Positions 1 through 8,980 are shown, counted from the stretch's first letter. The stretch is 64,000 nucleotides of DNA from Nocardioides abyssi (GCF_030412915.1 NZ_JAUHJR010000001.1:930001-994000); one strand, 5' to 3'. Program-made: numbers and translations. Notes: generated from the letters alone by a model not told the origin.

Positions 1-1763
1 TCACCGCCCCCACCGCGAGGATCGAGTACGCGTTTGGCGGGGTGGCCGGCACGTCCGAGTCGGTCCAGACGAAGTCGGCGACAGCCAAGGTGTCCTCACC
101 CGGCGTCGTCATGCCGATGGGAGGATCGCTGGGCTGCATCGCAGGGGCGCTCAACGACACCCAACTCCTCGGCCTCGGCAACGCGCTGTCCAGCATCGTC
201 CCCATCAACTACTTCTCGGCCGGCAATGGTGAGGTCGCTGCGACCGATTCGACCGGGGGAACCTCCGACTCGGTGGCCTGGCCCGCGGTCCCGACCCCGA
301 CGAGCCCTGCATCGTTGACCGTGACCTCTGCGACCACGATCGGGACGAACCTCAGCCTGACCTACAGCATCAACACCGGCGTGACCGACCTGGTCGGGAG
401 CCTCTTGTCGAACCTCCTGGGAAACCTGGTCGGCACCGACATCAGTGTGGTCTTCGGACGCGGCAGCGCCATCCATCAGGTGACGGTGCCGTTCAACCTC
501 GCAGGTGCTGCGACCGTCAGCCTGCCTCAACCGGTACGGGACAACCCCGGTGGCTGGTGGGTGAAAGTGATCTCGCCGTTCCCGAGGTACAAGGTCCACT
601 TCTCGTTGCTCGGGCTGCTCGGGTGGGTCGAGTACCAGGGCCGTGCGGACGCGCTCTCCAACAATGCCCGCCTCATCGACGTCCCCACTGGGAGCCTGCT
701 CGACGTCGCCGACCTGGACAACCTGCTGGCCTGTGCCAAGCCGGTCGACAGCCCGCGCTCGGACACCACCGACCGGTCCGAGCGGATGATCAAGAACATC
801 CGGGAGGGCCTCGACCACGCCCTCGCTCCGAATCCGGCCGTCATCACTGCGGCGCAGTCGGTGTCTGCCAGCAGCAGTCTCGGCACGCTCGTCAGCAGGC
901 TCACCACCGATCCGACCGGCCTCCTCCTCGGCTGCGGGGCCACGTCGCCGAACATCATCGACAACACCTCTTCGCCTGCGGTGCGGCCGAACTGCGTGCG
1001 CATCGACACCACGCGCAGCTGGGCACGGGAGTTCACCCAGGGCTTCCTGACGCCGGACGGTCGTCTGAGCTGCAGCAAGTCCGACTGCTCCCGCGGATCC
1101 TTCACGTTGCCGAGCACCCTCGGCATCTCGGGGAGCTACAACGACGACGAGGTCGCGGACTTCATCACCGGCAGCAACAAGGCGCTCGTCCTCGACGACC
1201 TGCTCCTCACCAGTCTCGACACGTATCTGCTGCCCGGGTTGCCGCTGCTGACCCCGACAGGTCGCATCGACGATGACATCTACGGCTCTCCGCGGTTCTT
1301 CTGGGCGCCCGTGCTGACCACGCTGTTCACGACCGGGACGAACGCCGCCTACCCCGTGCTCACTTTCCGGCCGACCTTCATCACGCAGGAGCAGCCGTCG
1401 GTCACCCCCGGGCAGAACCTGGTCAACCTTCTTGTTGGTGGTGTCATCAAGAACGTCAGGCAGCTGTTGAGCAACGGCATCCGCTTACTCTTGAACGGGA
1501 CGCGTCTTGACGCGCTGCTCGATCTGCTCGGTCTGGGGGACGCCGTCGACGATCTCCTGGACGACCTCGGCTACGCGGACACGCTGGAGACCCATGGGTT
1601 GGTCTTCGACACCGGCACGGACACGGCGGCCGACAGTCGCCTCAAGGCAGTCCGGGTCATGACGCTGGCTCCCGACGCGATGCCCGCCGTGGATGAGGAC
1701 TACGACGGGCCCTTGTCGGAGTACCTCGGCTCGGGCCCCAAGGTCGTCAGGCTCGTCGAATGA
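1..1763 (+). CDS. TadG-like pilus-associated protein, 5' end outside window
   Basis: The frame is open from position 3, so the start lies upstream; the GTG at 42 is probably internal. About 586 residues are visible, with no membrane segment in the visible part, so it is probably extracytoplasmic. It resembles the TadG-like protein at 2834-4759: both carry GLDHxxAP (about nt 807 here), a later NDDxV block (1140), SPRFxWxPV (about 1285), FITxE (1377) and a C-terminal KVVRLV. I infer that the missing N-terminus carries the usual single TadG anchor. It overlaps the next gene by ATGA (1760-1763), implying translational coupling to a TadE pilin. One in-frame TTA codon lies at 1485-1487, a rare codon in such GC-rich DNA. 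The exact function is unknown. Confidence 0.7.
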   Translation, partial: TAPTARIEYAFGGVAGTSESVQTKSATAKVSSPGVVMPMGGSLGCIAGALNDTQLLGLGNALSSIVPINYFSAGNGEVAATDSTGGTSDSVAWPAVPTPTSPASLTVTSATTIGTNLSLTYSINTGVTDLVGSLLSNLLGNLVGTDISVVFGRGSAIHQVTVPFNLAGAATVSLPQPVRDNPGGWWVKVISPFPRYKVHFSLLGLLGWVEYQGRADALSNNARLIDVPTGSLLDVADLDNLLACAKPVDSPRSDTTDRSERMIKNIREGLDHALAPNPAVITAAQSVSASSSLGTLVSRLTTDPTGLLLGCGATSPNIIDNTSSPAVRPNCVRIDTTRSWAREFTQGFLTPDGRLSCSKSDCSRGSFTLPSTLGISGSYNDDEVADFITGSNKALVLDDLLLTSLDTYLLPGLPLLTPTGRIDDDIYGSPRFFWAPVLTTLFTTGTNAAYPVLTFRPTFITQEQPSVTPGQNLVNLLVGGVIKNVRQLLSNGIRLLLNGTRLDALLDLLGLGDAVDDLLDDLGYADTLETHGLVFDTGTDTAADSRLKAVRVMTLAPDAMPAVDEDYDGPLSEYLGSGPKVVRLVE

Positions 1764-2236
1764 CCCGTCCGGGGCGGGCGAAGCGCCTGGAATCTGGGGC
1801 GACTGTGGTCGAGTTCGCACTCGTGTTCGGTCTGGTCGTGCTGCCGCTGGTTTTCGGGGTAATCCAGTACGGCTACCACTACTGGTCCCTCGAGACCGCA
1901 GCCGCGACAGCGCGAGAGGCAGCGCGTCGCCTGGCGGTGGGAACCGAGTACGTGTGTGTCACGGACGCCGGAGTCCGCCGAGCGATCACATGGGACGAGG
2001 AGGTCCGGCGGCAAGCCGGAAATCCTGCGGTCGGTGCGGTGGCCGTCACCCCGAACGGCCGCGGCGCCTACGACCCGACCTTGCAACGTCTCGGCGGGAT
2101 GGTCACGGTGACTGTCTCGTTCGACAGCCTGCACGTCGGCTTCCTGCCTCTGCCGGGCGGCGGCCGAGTGACCGAGTCGGCCGTGGCGCGCATCCATAAC
2201 GTGCCGAAAGCACGGCAAGCCGCACCAGCCTGCTGA
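1760..2236 (+). CDS. TadE-like minor pilin (first copy)
   Basis: Predicted 158-residue TadE-family protein of a Flp/Tad pilus assembly system. A short basic N-terminus is followed by the typical GATVVEFALVFG segment and about 25 hydrophobic residues ending in a Tyr/Trp-rich stretch (QYGYHYW), then an extracytoplasmic domain. TadE proteins are processed pseudopilins with a glutamate five residues into the mature protein; the Glu of VEF fits. The ATG overlaps the stop of the preceding TadG-like gene. A hairpin follows the stop. A second TadE gene lies at 2382. Confidence 0.8.
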   Translation: MTRPGRAKRLESGATVVEFALVFGLVVLPLVFGVIQYGYHYWSLETAAATAREAARRLAVGTEYVCVTDAGVRRAITWDEEVRRQAGNPAVGAVAVTPNGRGAYDPTLQRLGGMVTVTVSFDSLHVGFLPLPGGGRVTESAVARIHNVPKARQAAPAC

Positions 2237-2255
2237 GCTGACCGCGACGGAGGCT

Positions 2256-2277
2256 GGTCGGGCGGCCCCGCCCGACC
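2256..2277 (+). terminator. hairpin after first tadE
   Basis: GGTCGGGC and GCCCGACC form 8-bp arms around a 6-base loop, just after the stop of the first TadE gene. There is no U-tract, as is common in actinobacteria. It may separate the two tad transcripts. Confidence 0.5.
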
Positions 2278-2381
2278 GGTCAGAGTCCCTAGTCACCTCG
2301 GGCTATCGAGGCCGAAACCGCGGGTAAAGATCCTTACGCTCCTCTCTCCAGACCATCGGGGGTCGCAGGAGGGAGAACGGC

Positions 2382-2837
2382 TTGTCCAGCCGTCGGCACA
2401 GGGAGCGCCGCGGCAAGGAGGGGGGCGCGGCTGCAGTCGAGTTCGCTCTGCTGCTGCCGCTCTTGCTGCTGCTCGTCTTCGGCATCGTCCAGTACGGCCT
2501 GTACTTCTGGACGTTGCAAGGAGGCAGCGACATCGCACGGGACGCCGCACGCTTGTCGGCGGTCGGCACGCCTGACAAGTGCCTGACCTTCCGCAGCGCG
2601 GTGCGCGCGCAGGTCGAGTCGCTCAACGGCGCCGGTGAGGTCGCGACGATCACCCGGACGTACGTCGACGCGTCGCCGAACGGGATCAACGTCGGCGACA
2701 CGGTGCGGGTCCGCGTGGAGTTCCCGGCCGCGGACCTCCAGCTGCCGTTCCTCCCGTTCGTCAACGGAGGTCTGGTGGCGACGACCGCCGAGGCGCGGGT
2801 CGAGTACGTGCCAGTCGCCCCGGAGCCGTGCGCGTGA
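2382..2837 (+). CDS. TadE-like minor pilin (second copy)
   Basis: Predicted 151-residue TadE-family pseudopilin. The TTG start is chosen because an AGGAGGG ribosome-binding site lies about 9 bases upstream (2367-2373). The order is a basic N-terminus, the GGAAAVEFALLLPLL signature, a hydrophobic helix ending in QYGLYFW, then an exported domain. It shares the VEFAL, FGxxQYG and DAARxxAVGT-type blocks with the TadE at 1760, so the two are paralogues. Its 3' end overlaps the TadG-like gene downstream, making a TadE-TadG unit in mirror order to the TadG-TadE unit upstream. Confidence 0.8.
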   Translation: MSSRRHRERRGKEGGAAAVEFALLLPLLLLLVFGIVQYGLYFWTLQGGSDIARDAARLSAVGTPDKCLTFRSAVRAQVESLNGAGEVATITRTYVDASPNGINVGDTVRVRVEFPAADLQLPFLPFVNGGLVATTAEARVEYVPVAPEPCA

Positions 2838-4759
2838 GGCGGCGGGACGAGAGCGGCGCGGTGGCCGTGATCGTCGGCATCCTGGCGGTCGTGCTCTTCG
2901 GCGTGGCTGCGCTGGCCGTGGACCTCGGCAACGCGTGGGCCCGGGAAAGGTCCGTGCAGAAGCAGGTCGACGTCAGCGCGCTCAGCGTCGGTCATCTCCT
3001 GCCGGCGTCGACGGGCGACCTGCCCGCTGTCGCCGGCGCGACCGCGGCGTACTTCGACAGCAACGCCGCCTCCGGTCAGGCCGACGTCGAGCCCGAACAG
3101 CTGACGAACGGTGTCCCGGCCGACGGTGAGGTGCGGCTTCAGGACGAGAACGGCTCGCCCTGCACCACCGACTGCGTGCGGCTCGAGGTCACGGCGCCGG
3201 GCGCGCGGGTCGACTTCGGTCTCGCCGGCGTGCTCGGGGAGAGCGGGCTGGACGTGCAGCGGTCGGCCTCGGTCCAGGTGTTCTCGGCGATTCCGCGCGG
3301 GGAGAGCGTCCTTCCGTTCTGGCTGCCCAGCGGCTGTGCACTCGGACCGGCGATGCTCGACGTGGCGCCGGGCAACTCAGGGAAGTTCACCGGGGATCCC
3401 ACCGCTGACGTCGCCCGGACGACGACCAGCACGACACCCACGACCACCACGACACCCACGACACCCACGACACCCACGACACCCACGACACCCACGACAC
3501 CCACGACGTCGACGACCCAGGCCTCGCCGTACTCGCTGTCCGCGGACGTCCAACAGGGCACGCACACGATCGTCGGGCCTGCGTCACCCAGCACCGCCGG
3601 GGTCGGGCAGACGCTGTCGGTCGGCAACCTGCGGCTGACGGGCATCCCCAGCAACGTCGACCGAGCGTCGATCCGGTTCGTGGCCCCGGACGGGACCTCT
3701 TGGCACGAGTACGCCGCAACGGACGTCGGAAAGACCGACCCGCTGGTCGTGCCGCCGTTCCCGATCGGGAGCGAGGTGACCGGGACGCCCGGGACGTGGC
3801 GAGTGTTCGGCGTGGTGCAGCAGAAGAACGACAAGAAGCTGCCGCAGATCTCGACGAACTCGGTGGAGCTCGTCGTGAACGGCACGGCGCCCGTGCTGCC
3901 GCCCGCGGCGGTCGAGCCGGAGCCCGAGCCGGCAACAGACGCAGACATGATCGAGGAGATCGTCCTCGAGCCGACCGCTGCGGTCGGTTGCGTCGGGCAG
4001 CAGCGCGGCAACTTCGGGCAGCTCGACAGCCCCCGCAGGGGCGGAGCCGGCACCGCCGACACGCTCGCACTCAACATCGCCGCGGGTCTCGACCACCTGA
4101 TCGCGCCGTACCCCTTCCCGTATGGGACCTCAGGAGCCAAGGACTGCGGGTCGGGCGCGAACATGCTGCCGGGTGCGCTGCTCGACACCACCTCCCGCGA
4201 CGGCAACAACTGCATCAAGGGCCTGCCCGGCAACCGGGTGAGCCCCCTCGGGCCCGGCTTCATCACGGGCGTCGCAGGGCTGGACGGACGGATCGCCGCG
4301 GCCCGCGGGAGGACGACGTGCCCCGGACGGTCGGACGTGACGCGTGGCGGCGGCACCATCAACGACGACGTCCTCTCGTGCTTCCTTCACGACGGCTACT
4401 CGCTCGAGCACATCAGCCGGCCGAGCGGCGTCACCCCGGCCATGCTCGACCCCGCGGTGATCCACTCGCCCCGCTTCGTGTGGGTGCCGGTCGTCGGTGC
4501 GGCCGACCGCGTCCAGAAGGGCTTCCAGCCGATCCGGGAGTTCGTGCCCGCCTTCATCACCGACGAGAGCCCGCTGAGCACCCGGACGTCGACGGACGCC
4601 ACCTCCTCCAACGGCATCGTCCTCAACGGCGGGGGCAAGCAGGTGCAGGGGATCCAGGTCTACGTCTTCAACAAGGACGCCCTCCCGATCGAGGAGTCGG
4701 CGCCGACCGTCGCCTACGACCCGGTCGTGGGCATGAAGGTCGTCCGACTCGTGCGCTGA
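2834..4759 (+). CDS. TadG-like pilus-assembly protein with Thr-Pro linker
   Basis: Predicted 641 residues. I choose the GTG at 2834 over 2828 because it gives a GTGA overlap with the tadE stop and puts GGAG (2822-2825) at a good distance. The N-terminus has ESGAVAVIVGILAVVLFG, the single TadG/Tad-domain anchor, followed by DLGNAWARER. A Thr/Pro linker (about residues 196-228) built from a 9-bp tandem repeat leads to a beta-rich, possibly Ig-like region. The C-terminal region shares GLDHxxAP, NDD, SPRFxW and KVVRLV blocks with the TadG-like gene at the left edge. It probably sits at the cell surface with the Tad pilus; its exact role is not known. Confidence 0.75.
   Translation: MRRRDESGAVAVIVGILAVVLFGVAALAVDLGNAWARERSVQKQVDVSALSVGHLLPASTGDLPAVAGATAAYFDSNAASGQADVEPEQLTNGVPADGEVRLQDENGSPCTTDCVRLEVTAPGARVDFGLAGVLGESGLDVQRSASVQVFSAIPRGESVLPFWLPSGCALGPAMLDVAPGNSGKFTGDPTADVARTTTSTTPTTTTTPTTPTTPTTPTTPTTPTTSTTQASPYSLSADVQQGTHTIVGPASPSTAGVGQTLSVGNLRLTGIPSNVDRASIRFVAPDGTSWHEYAATDVGKTDPLVVPPFPIGSEVTGTPGTWRVFGVVQQKNDKKLPQISTNSVELVVNGTAPVLPPAAVEPEPEPATDADMIEEIVLEPTAAVGCVGQQRGNFGQLDSPRRGGAGTADTLALNIAAGLDHLIAPYPFPYGTSGAKDCGSGANMLPGALLDTTSRDGNNCIKGLPGNRVSPLGPGFITGVAGLDGRIAAARGRTTCPGRSDVTRGGGTINDDVLSCFLHDGYSLEHISRPSGVTPAMLDPAVIHSPRFVWVPVVGAADRVQKGFQPIREFVPAFITDESPLSTRTSTDATSSNGIVLNGGGKQVQGIQVYVFNKDALPIEESAPTVAYDPVVGMKVVRLVR
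3451..3504 (+). repeat. six perfect 9-bp tandem repeats (GACACCCAC) in tadG-like gene
   Basis: Six exact head-to-tail copies of GACACCCAC, flanked by degenerate copies. In frame they encode Thr-Pro-Thr units of a surface-protein linker. Gain or loss of units keeps the frame, so the linker length could vary by slippage. Confidence 0.95.
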
Positions 4760-4873
4760 CGGCCCACCTGTCGTCCACAACGACGTCCGGGGACGGCCCC
4801 GTCCACACACGGTCCCGCGGGGCGGACGTGTCGTCGGCTCGGCCGGGCAGCCTCGGCGCAGGAGGTCGAGGAC

Positions 4874-5242
4874 ATGACGACGACAGCAGCGCGGAACCAC
4901 GCGGTGGGGCAGTACGGCGAGACGCTCGCCGCCCGGCACCTGGTGGCGGAGGGGATGGCCCTCCTGGACCGGAACTGGCGGTGCGAGCAGGGCGAGATCG
5001 ACCTGGTGCTCAGGGACGGTCGCACCGTGGTCATCTGCGAGGTGAAGACCCGCAGCGGACGGATCGGCGGCACGCCGCACGAGGCCGTGACCGACATCAA
5101 GGTGGCCCGGCTGCGCCGGTTGGCGAACCGGTGGCTCGAGGAGCACGGCATCGCCCACCTGGAGTCGCGGGTGGACATGGTGTGCGTGCAGCTGCCGCGA
5201 CGCGGTGCCGCCGAGGTCGAGCACGTCCGGGGGATCGGCTGA
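4874..5242 (+). CDS. YraN/UPF0102 family endonuclease-like protein
   Basis: 122 residues, normal for the UPF0102 (YraN) family, which has a restriction-endonuclease-like fold. Visible motifs are GQYGETLAARHL, the QGEIDLV element and the ICEVKTRS element, which supply the acidic residues and Lys of the nuclease-like core. An AGGAGG-type ribosome-binding site (4860-4865) precedes the ATG. It overlaps the comM start (TGATG) and sits in the conserved order yraN-comM-dprA, as in M. tuberculosis Rv2898c-Rv2896c. The cellular role of the family is still poorly defined. Confidence 0.9.
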   Translation: MTTTAARNHAVGQYGETLAARHLVAEGMALLDRNWRCEQGEIDLVLRDGRTVVICEVKTRSGRIGGTPHEAVTDIKVARLRRLANRWLEEHGIAHLESRVDMVCVQLPRRGAAEVEHVRGIG

Positions 5243-6825
5243 TGGCCTTCGCGACCGCGCACACCGTCTCCCTCCAGGGAGCGGTCGGCCACCTGATCGA
5301 GGTCCAGGCCGACGTGTCGCCCGGCATCGTCGCGACGGTCGTCGTGGGTCGGCCCGACGTGTCCCTCAACGAGGCACGCGACCGCTGCCGGATGGCGATC
5401 GCCAACAGCGACCTCGGCTGGCCGTCGAACAAGCGGGTCACGATCCTGTTGAGTCCCGCGGACCTGCACAAGAGCGGCAGCCACTTCGACCTGGCGATGG
5501 CGATGGCCGTCCTGGGCGCGAACGGCAAGGTGCCGAAGGCGGCGCTGGCGGGCTGCCTGTTCGTCGGTGAGCTGACGCTGGCGGGCGGGCTGCGGTCCGT
5601 GCCCGGGGTGCTGCCGATGGTGCTGGCCGCGGCGCGACGTGGCATCACCGAGGTCTACGTCCCCGAGCCGCAGGCCGCGGAGGCGTGCATGGTGCCCGGC
5701 GTCTCGGTGTACGGCATGCGCTCGCTCGCACAGGTCGCGGCGCAGCTGGCGGGGGAGGAGGTTCCCGATGCCCCGCCCGTGGCCGAGCAGTCGGGCAGCC
5801 GGCTGCTCACCTGGCGCGGCGACGACCGGCTGGAGGACACCGACATGGTCGACGTGCTCGGCCTGCCCGACGCGCGCTACGCGCTCGAGGTCGCCGCGGC
5901 GGGCGGCCACCACCTCATGCTGACCGGCCCCAAGGGTGCCGGCAAGACGACACTGGCCGAGCGGCTGCCGGGGCTGCTCCCGGACCTGGACGCGGAGGAG
6001 TCCCTCGAGCTCACCGCCCTCCACTCACTGGCCGGGGTGCTCGACCCGGCGGCCGGCATGCTCACCCGACCGCCGTTCGCCGCGCCCCATCACGACGCCA
6101 GCAAGGCCAGCCTCATCGGCGGCGGCACGGGACGTGTGCGCCCCGGCGAGATCAGCCGGGCGCACCACGGCGTGCTGTTCATGGACGAGTTCCCGCTCTT
6201 CCGCACCGACGTCATCGAGGCGCTGCGCCAGCCGCTCGAGAGTGGCGACGTCACCATCGCCCGCGGCGAGGAGTCCGCGACGTTCCCGGCCCGCGGCATC
6301 CTCGTGGTCGCCTGCAACCCCTGCCCGTGCGGCGAGTACTCACCGGTCGCCCGCGACAACCGCTGCAGCTGCAGCGAGCGCTCACGCCGGGAGTACCGCA
6401 GCCGGATCACCGGCCCGCTGAGCGACCGCATCGACATCACCCGCGAGGTGGTGCCGCTGCAGGCCAACGGGGTCGGCACGAGCCCACCCGAGCCGACGGC
6501 GGTCATCCGCGCCCGGGTCACGGCCGTGCGTCGACGGCAGGCGGAGCGGTACGCCGGGTGCGGCTGGCGCCTGAACGGCCACGTGCCGGGCCCCGCCCTT
6601 CGCGAGCTGTGGCCGCTCAGCGCGAGCGCCCAACGGCTGCTCGACGACAAGATCGGCAAGGGCCTGCTCACCCGTCGGGGTGCCGTGCGTGTGCACCGGC
6701 TCGCCTGGACCGTGGCCGACCTGGCCGGCGCCTCCGGACCGGGCGAGGTCGAGCTGTGCACCGCGCTCCGGCTGCGGACGGCCGAGCCGCTCATGCTGGC
6801 CGACCTCGAGCGGAGGGCCGGATGA
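5242..6825 (+). CDS. comM: YifB/ComM family Mg-chelatase-like AAA+ ATPase
   Basis: 527 residues. The N-terminal domain opens with MAFATAHTVSLQG, typical of ComM/YifB. The AAA+ core has Walker A GPKGAGKTT near residue 230 and a Walker B region GVLFMDEFPLF near 310. A Cys cluster (NPCPCGEY then RCSCSE) near 355-375 is family-typical, followed by the C-terminal Mg-chelatase domain. In transformable bacteria ComM is a hexameric helicase promoting branch migration of incoming DNA. The start overlaps the yraN stop and the end overlaps dprA by ATGA, so the three are coupled. The frame stays open far upstream, but only the ATG at 5242 gives the family N-terminus. Confidence 0.92.
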   Translation: MAFATAHTVSLQGAVGHLIEVQADVSPGIVATVVVGRPDVSLNEARDRCRMAIANSDLGWPSNKRVTILLSPADLHKSGSHFDLAMAMAVLGANGKVPKAALAGCLFVGELTLAGGLRSVPGVLPMVLAAARRGITEVYVPEPQAAEACMVPGVSVYGMRSLAQVAAQLAGEEVPDAPPVAEQSGSRLLTWRGDDRLEDTDMVDVLGLPDARYALEVAAAGGHHLMLTGPKGAGKTTLAERLPGLLPDLDAEESLELTALHSLAGVLDPAAGMLTRPPFAAPHHDASKASLIGGGTGRVRPGEISRAHHGVLFMDEFPLFRTDVIEALRQPLESGDVTIARGEESATFPARGILVVACNPCPCGEYSPVARDNRCSCSERSRREYRSRITGPLSDRIDITREVVPLQANGVGTSPPEPTAVIRARVTAVRRRQAERYAGCGWRLNGHVPGPALRELWPLSASAQRLLDDKIGKGLLTRRGAVRVHRLAWTVADLAGASGPGEVELCTALRLRTAEPLMLADLERRAG

Positions 6826-7979
6826 CGGGCCGGACGACGGGTGGCGCGAGCGACGCGGACCGGCTCGCGCGGGTCGCCCTCTCGAGGCTGGGAGAGCCCG
6901 GTGATCCGCGGTTCGCCGTGCACACCGCCCAGATGGGGGCATCGGCGTTCCACGACGCGCTCCTCCACGAGCGCGACCCGGGCAGCGGGGTGGTGACCGA
7001 CGTGGCCACCCGGCTGGCGTCGATGGAGCCCGAGCGGGACCTCGAGCTGGCGGCCCGGATGGGCATCCGGTTCGTCGTCCCCGGCGACCCGGAGTGGCCC
7101 CGCCAGGTCGACGACCTGTCCGCGGCCGGCGAGGTGCAGCGGAGGGGTGGCCCACCCCTCGGCCTGTGGGCCAGGGGTCCGCTGCGCCTGGACCGGCTGC
7201 TGGGCTCGGTTGCCGTCGTCGGATCGCGCTCAGCGACGACCTACGGGTCTGACGTGGCAGCCACGATCGGCGCGGGCGTCGCGCAGGCGGGGTTCCCGGT
7301 CGTCTCGGGTGCGGCGTTCGGGATCGACCAGGCCGCCCACCGCGGTGCGCTCGCCGTCGACGGCCCGACGGTCGCGGTCCTGGCCTGCGGCGTCGACCGT
7401 GCCTATCCGGCCGCCCACCGCAGCCTGCTCGAGCACCTCGCCGGGCACGGGCTCGTGGTCTCCGAGCTGCCGCCGGGCTCGGCGCCGACCAGGCTCCGCT
7501 TCCTCGCCCGCAACCGGCTCATCGCCGCACTGACCCGCGGCACGGTGGTCGTCGAGGCGGCGGTGCGCAGCGGGGCCCTCAGCACGGCCAACTGGGCGGG
7601 GCGGCTCAACCGCGCCGTCATGGGCGTCCCCGGACCGGTCACCAGTGCGCCGTCGCAGGGCGTGCACGAGCTGCTCCGACTCGGTGCGGGGACGCTGGTC
7701 ACCTCGGCCGAGGACGTCCTCGAGATGGTCGGGGTGTCGGGTGCGCACCTGGTGGAGGAGCCCCGCGGACCGGAACGCCAGCGCGATCGCCTGTCGCTGC
7801 GGCACCAGCAGGTGCTGGACGCCGTCCCCGTCGCGCGAGCGGCGCACGTGGACTCCATCTCGCGGACCGCCGGGCTCCCCATCTCCGACACCGGGAACGC
7901 CCTCATCCGGCTGCGCGAGGTCGGGCTGGTCGTGGCGGACAGGGACGGGTGGCGGCTCGCCGCGCTCGCTCACCGATGA
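6822..7979 (+). CDS. dprA: DNA-processing protein DprA
   Basis: 385 residues. DprA binds single-stranded DNA and loads RecA during natural transformation. The Rossmann core shows GSRSATTYGSDVA, then GAAFGIDQAAHRGAL, and PGSAPTRLRFLARNRLIAA, all hallmark segments. A C-terminal winged-helix-like tail (about residues 320-385) is also family-typical. The ATG overlaps the comM stop (ATGA). No other competence genes are visible here, so activity in DNA uptake cannot be inferred; many actinobacteria keep the yraN-comM-dprA trio. Confidence 0.92.
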   Translation: MTGRTTGGASDADRLARVALSRLGEPGDPRFAVHTAQMGASAFHDALLHERDPGSGVVTDVATRLASMEPERDLELAARMGIRFVVPGDPEWPRQVDDLSAAGEVQRRGGPPLGLWARGPLRLDRLLGSVAVVGSRSATTYGSDVAATIGAGVAQAGFPVVSGAAFGIDQAAHRGALAVDGPTVAVLACGVDRAYPAAHRSLLEHLAGHGLVVSELPPGSAPTRLRFLARNRLIAALTRGTVVVEAAVRSGALSTANWAGRLNRAVMGVPGPVTSAPSQGVHELLRLGAGTLVTSAEDVLEMVGVSGAHLVEEPRGPERQRDRLSLRHQQVLDAVPVARAAHVDSISRTAGLPISDTGNALIRLREVGLVVADRDGWRLAALAHR

Positions 7980-7995
7980 GCCCGGTCACCCTTCC

Positions 7996-8001
7996 TAGAC
8001 T
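7996..8001 (+). promoter_or_regulatory. -10 box of leaderless xerC promoter
   Basis: TAGACT ends 8 bases before the GTG of xerC and no ribosome-binding site is seen, which suggests a leaderless or near-leaderless transcript. Confidence 0.5.
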
Positions 8002-8009
8002 CCTGGATC

Positions 8010-8951
8010 GTGGGAGCCGGGGCGGACGAGCGTGCGGACCTCCCCGAGCCGATGGCCCGGGTGCTGGCCGACTACGAGCGACACCTGGTCTCCGAACGTG
8101 ACCTGACCCCCCACACGGTCCGCGCCTACACCACCGACGTCGCGGGACTGCTGGAGCACGCAGCGCGGCTCGGACACACCGAGGTGGCCGAGCTCGACCT
8201 GCGGACCCTGCGCAGCTGGCTGGCCAAGCAGCAGACGCTCGGTCGGTCGCGCACGACCGTCGCGCGCCGGGCCACGGCTGCGCGGGTCTTCACCGGCTGG
8301 CTGCTGCGCACCGGCCGCGCCTCGACCGACGCCGGCGCGAGCCTCGGTTCGCCGCGCGCCCACAAGTCACTCCCGCCCGTGCTGCGCGCGGACGAGGCGG
8401 CCGACCTCGTCCGGGCCGCGGCCGCGCTCGCCGACGACGGCAGCCCCGTCGGCCTCCGGGACGTCGCGATGCTCGAGCTCCTCTACGCCACCGGCATCCG
8501 GGTCGGCGAGCTCGTCGGGCTGGACGTCGACGACGTCGACCGCGAGCGCAACGTCGTCCGCGTGCTCGGCAAGGGGCGGAAGGAACGCACGGTGCCGTTC
8601 GGCCGACCGGCCGCCCGTGCCCTCGACTTCTGGACCAAGCACGGCCGCCCGCAGCTCGCGGTGGACGGTTCGGGGCCCGCCCTGTTCCTGGGCGTCCGGG
8701 GCGGACGCATCGACCAGCGTGCCGTCCGGACCCTCGTGCACCGGCGGATCGCGGAGGTCCCCGGCGCGCCCGACATCGGTCCGCACGGCCTGCGGCACAC
8801 CGCCGCGACGCACCTGCTCGAAGGCGGTGCCGACCTGCGCTCGGTGCAGGAGATCCTCGGCCACGCGTCCCTCGCGACGACCCAGCTCTACACCCACGTC
8901 ACCACCGACCGGCTGCGTCGGGCCTACCAGCAGGCGCACCCCCGGGCCTGA
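8010..8951 (+). CDS. xerC: tyrosine site-specific recombinase XerC
   Basis: 313 residues. XerC with XerD resolves chromosome dimers at dif. The N-terminal SAM-like core-binding domain (about 10-100) is followed by the catalytic domain with all expected residues: Arg in TGIRVGELVG, Lys in GKGRKERTVP, HxxR in HGLRHTAATHL, His in LGHASLATTQLY and the nucleophile Tyr in that same segment. The GTG start follows a -10 box directly. Its place after dprA and before a divergent M23 gene and rpsB matches M. tuberculosis Rv2894c, so this is the housekeeping recombinase and not a phage integrase. Confidence 0.93.
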   Translation: MGAGADERADLPEPMARVLADYERHLVSERDLTPHTVRAYTTDVAGLLEHAARLGHTEVAELDLRTLRSWLAKQQTLGRSRTTVARRATAARVFTGWLLRTGRASTDAGASLGSPRAHKSLPPVLRADEAADLVRAAAALADDGSPVGLRDVAMLELLYATGIRVGELVGLDVDDVDRERNVVRVLGKGRKERTVPFGRPAARALDFWTKHGRPQLAVDGSGPALFLGVRGGRIDQRAVRTLVHRRIAEVPGAPDIGPHGLRHTAATHLLEGGADLRSVQEILGHASLATTQLYTHVTTDRLRRAYQQAHPRA

Positions 8952-8980
8952 TCTCCACAGGCCGGCGGAGGCTGCTGAGG

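Noticed and set aside
3451..3504. Tandem repeat considered as a CRISPR array
   Set aside because: Units are 9 bp without spacers, in frame inside a coding region; no cas genes.
8010..8951. Tyrosine recombinase considered as a phage integrase marking an island
   Set aside because: Size, sequence and place after dprA fit housekeeping XerC; no att repeats or phage genes nearby.
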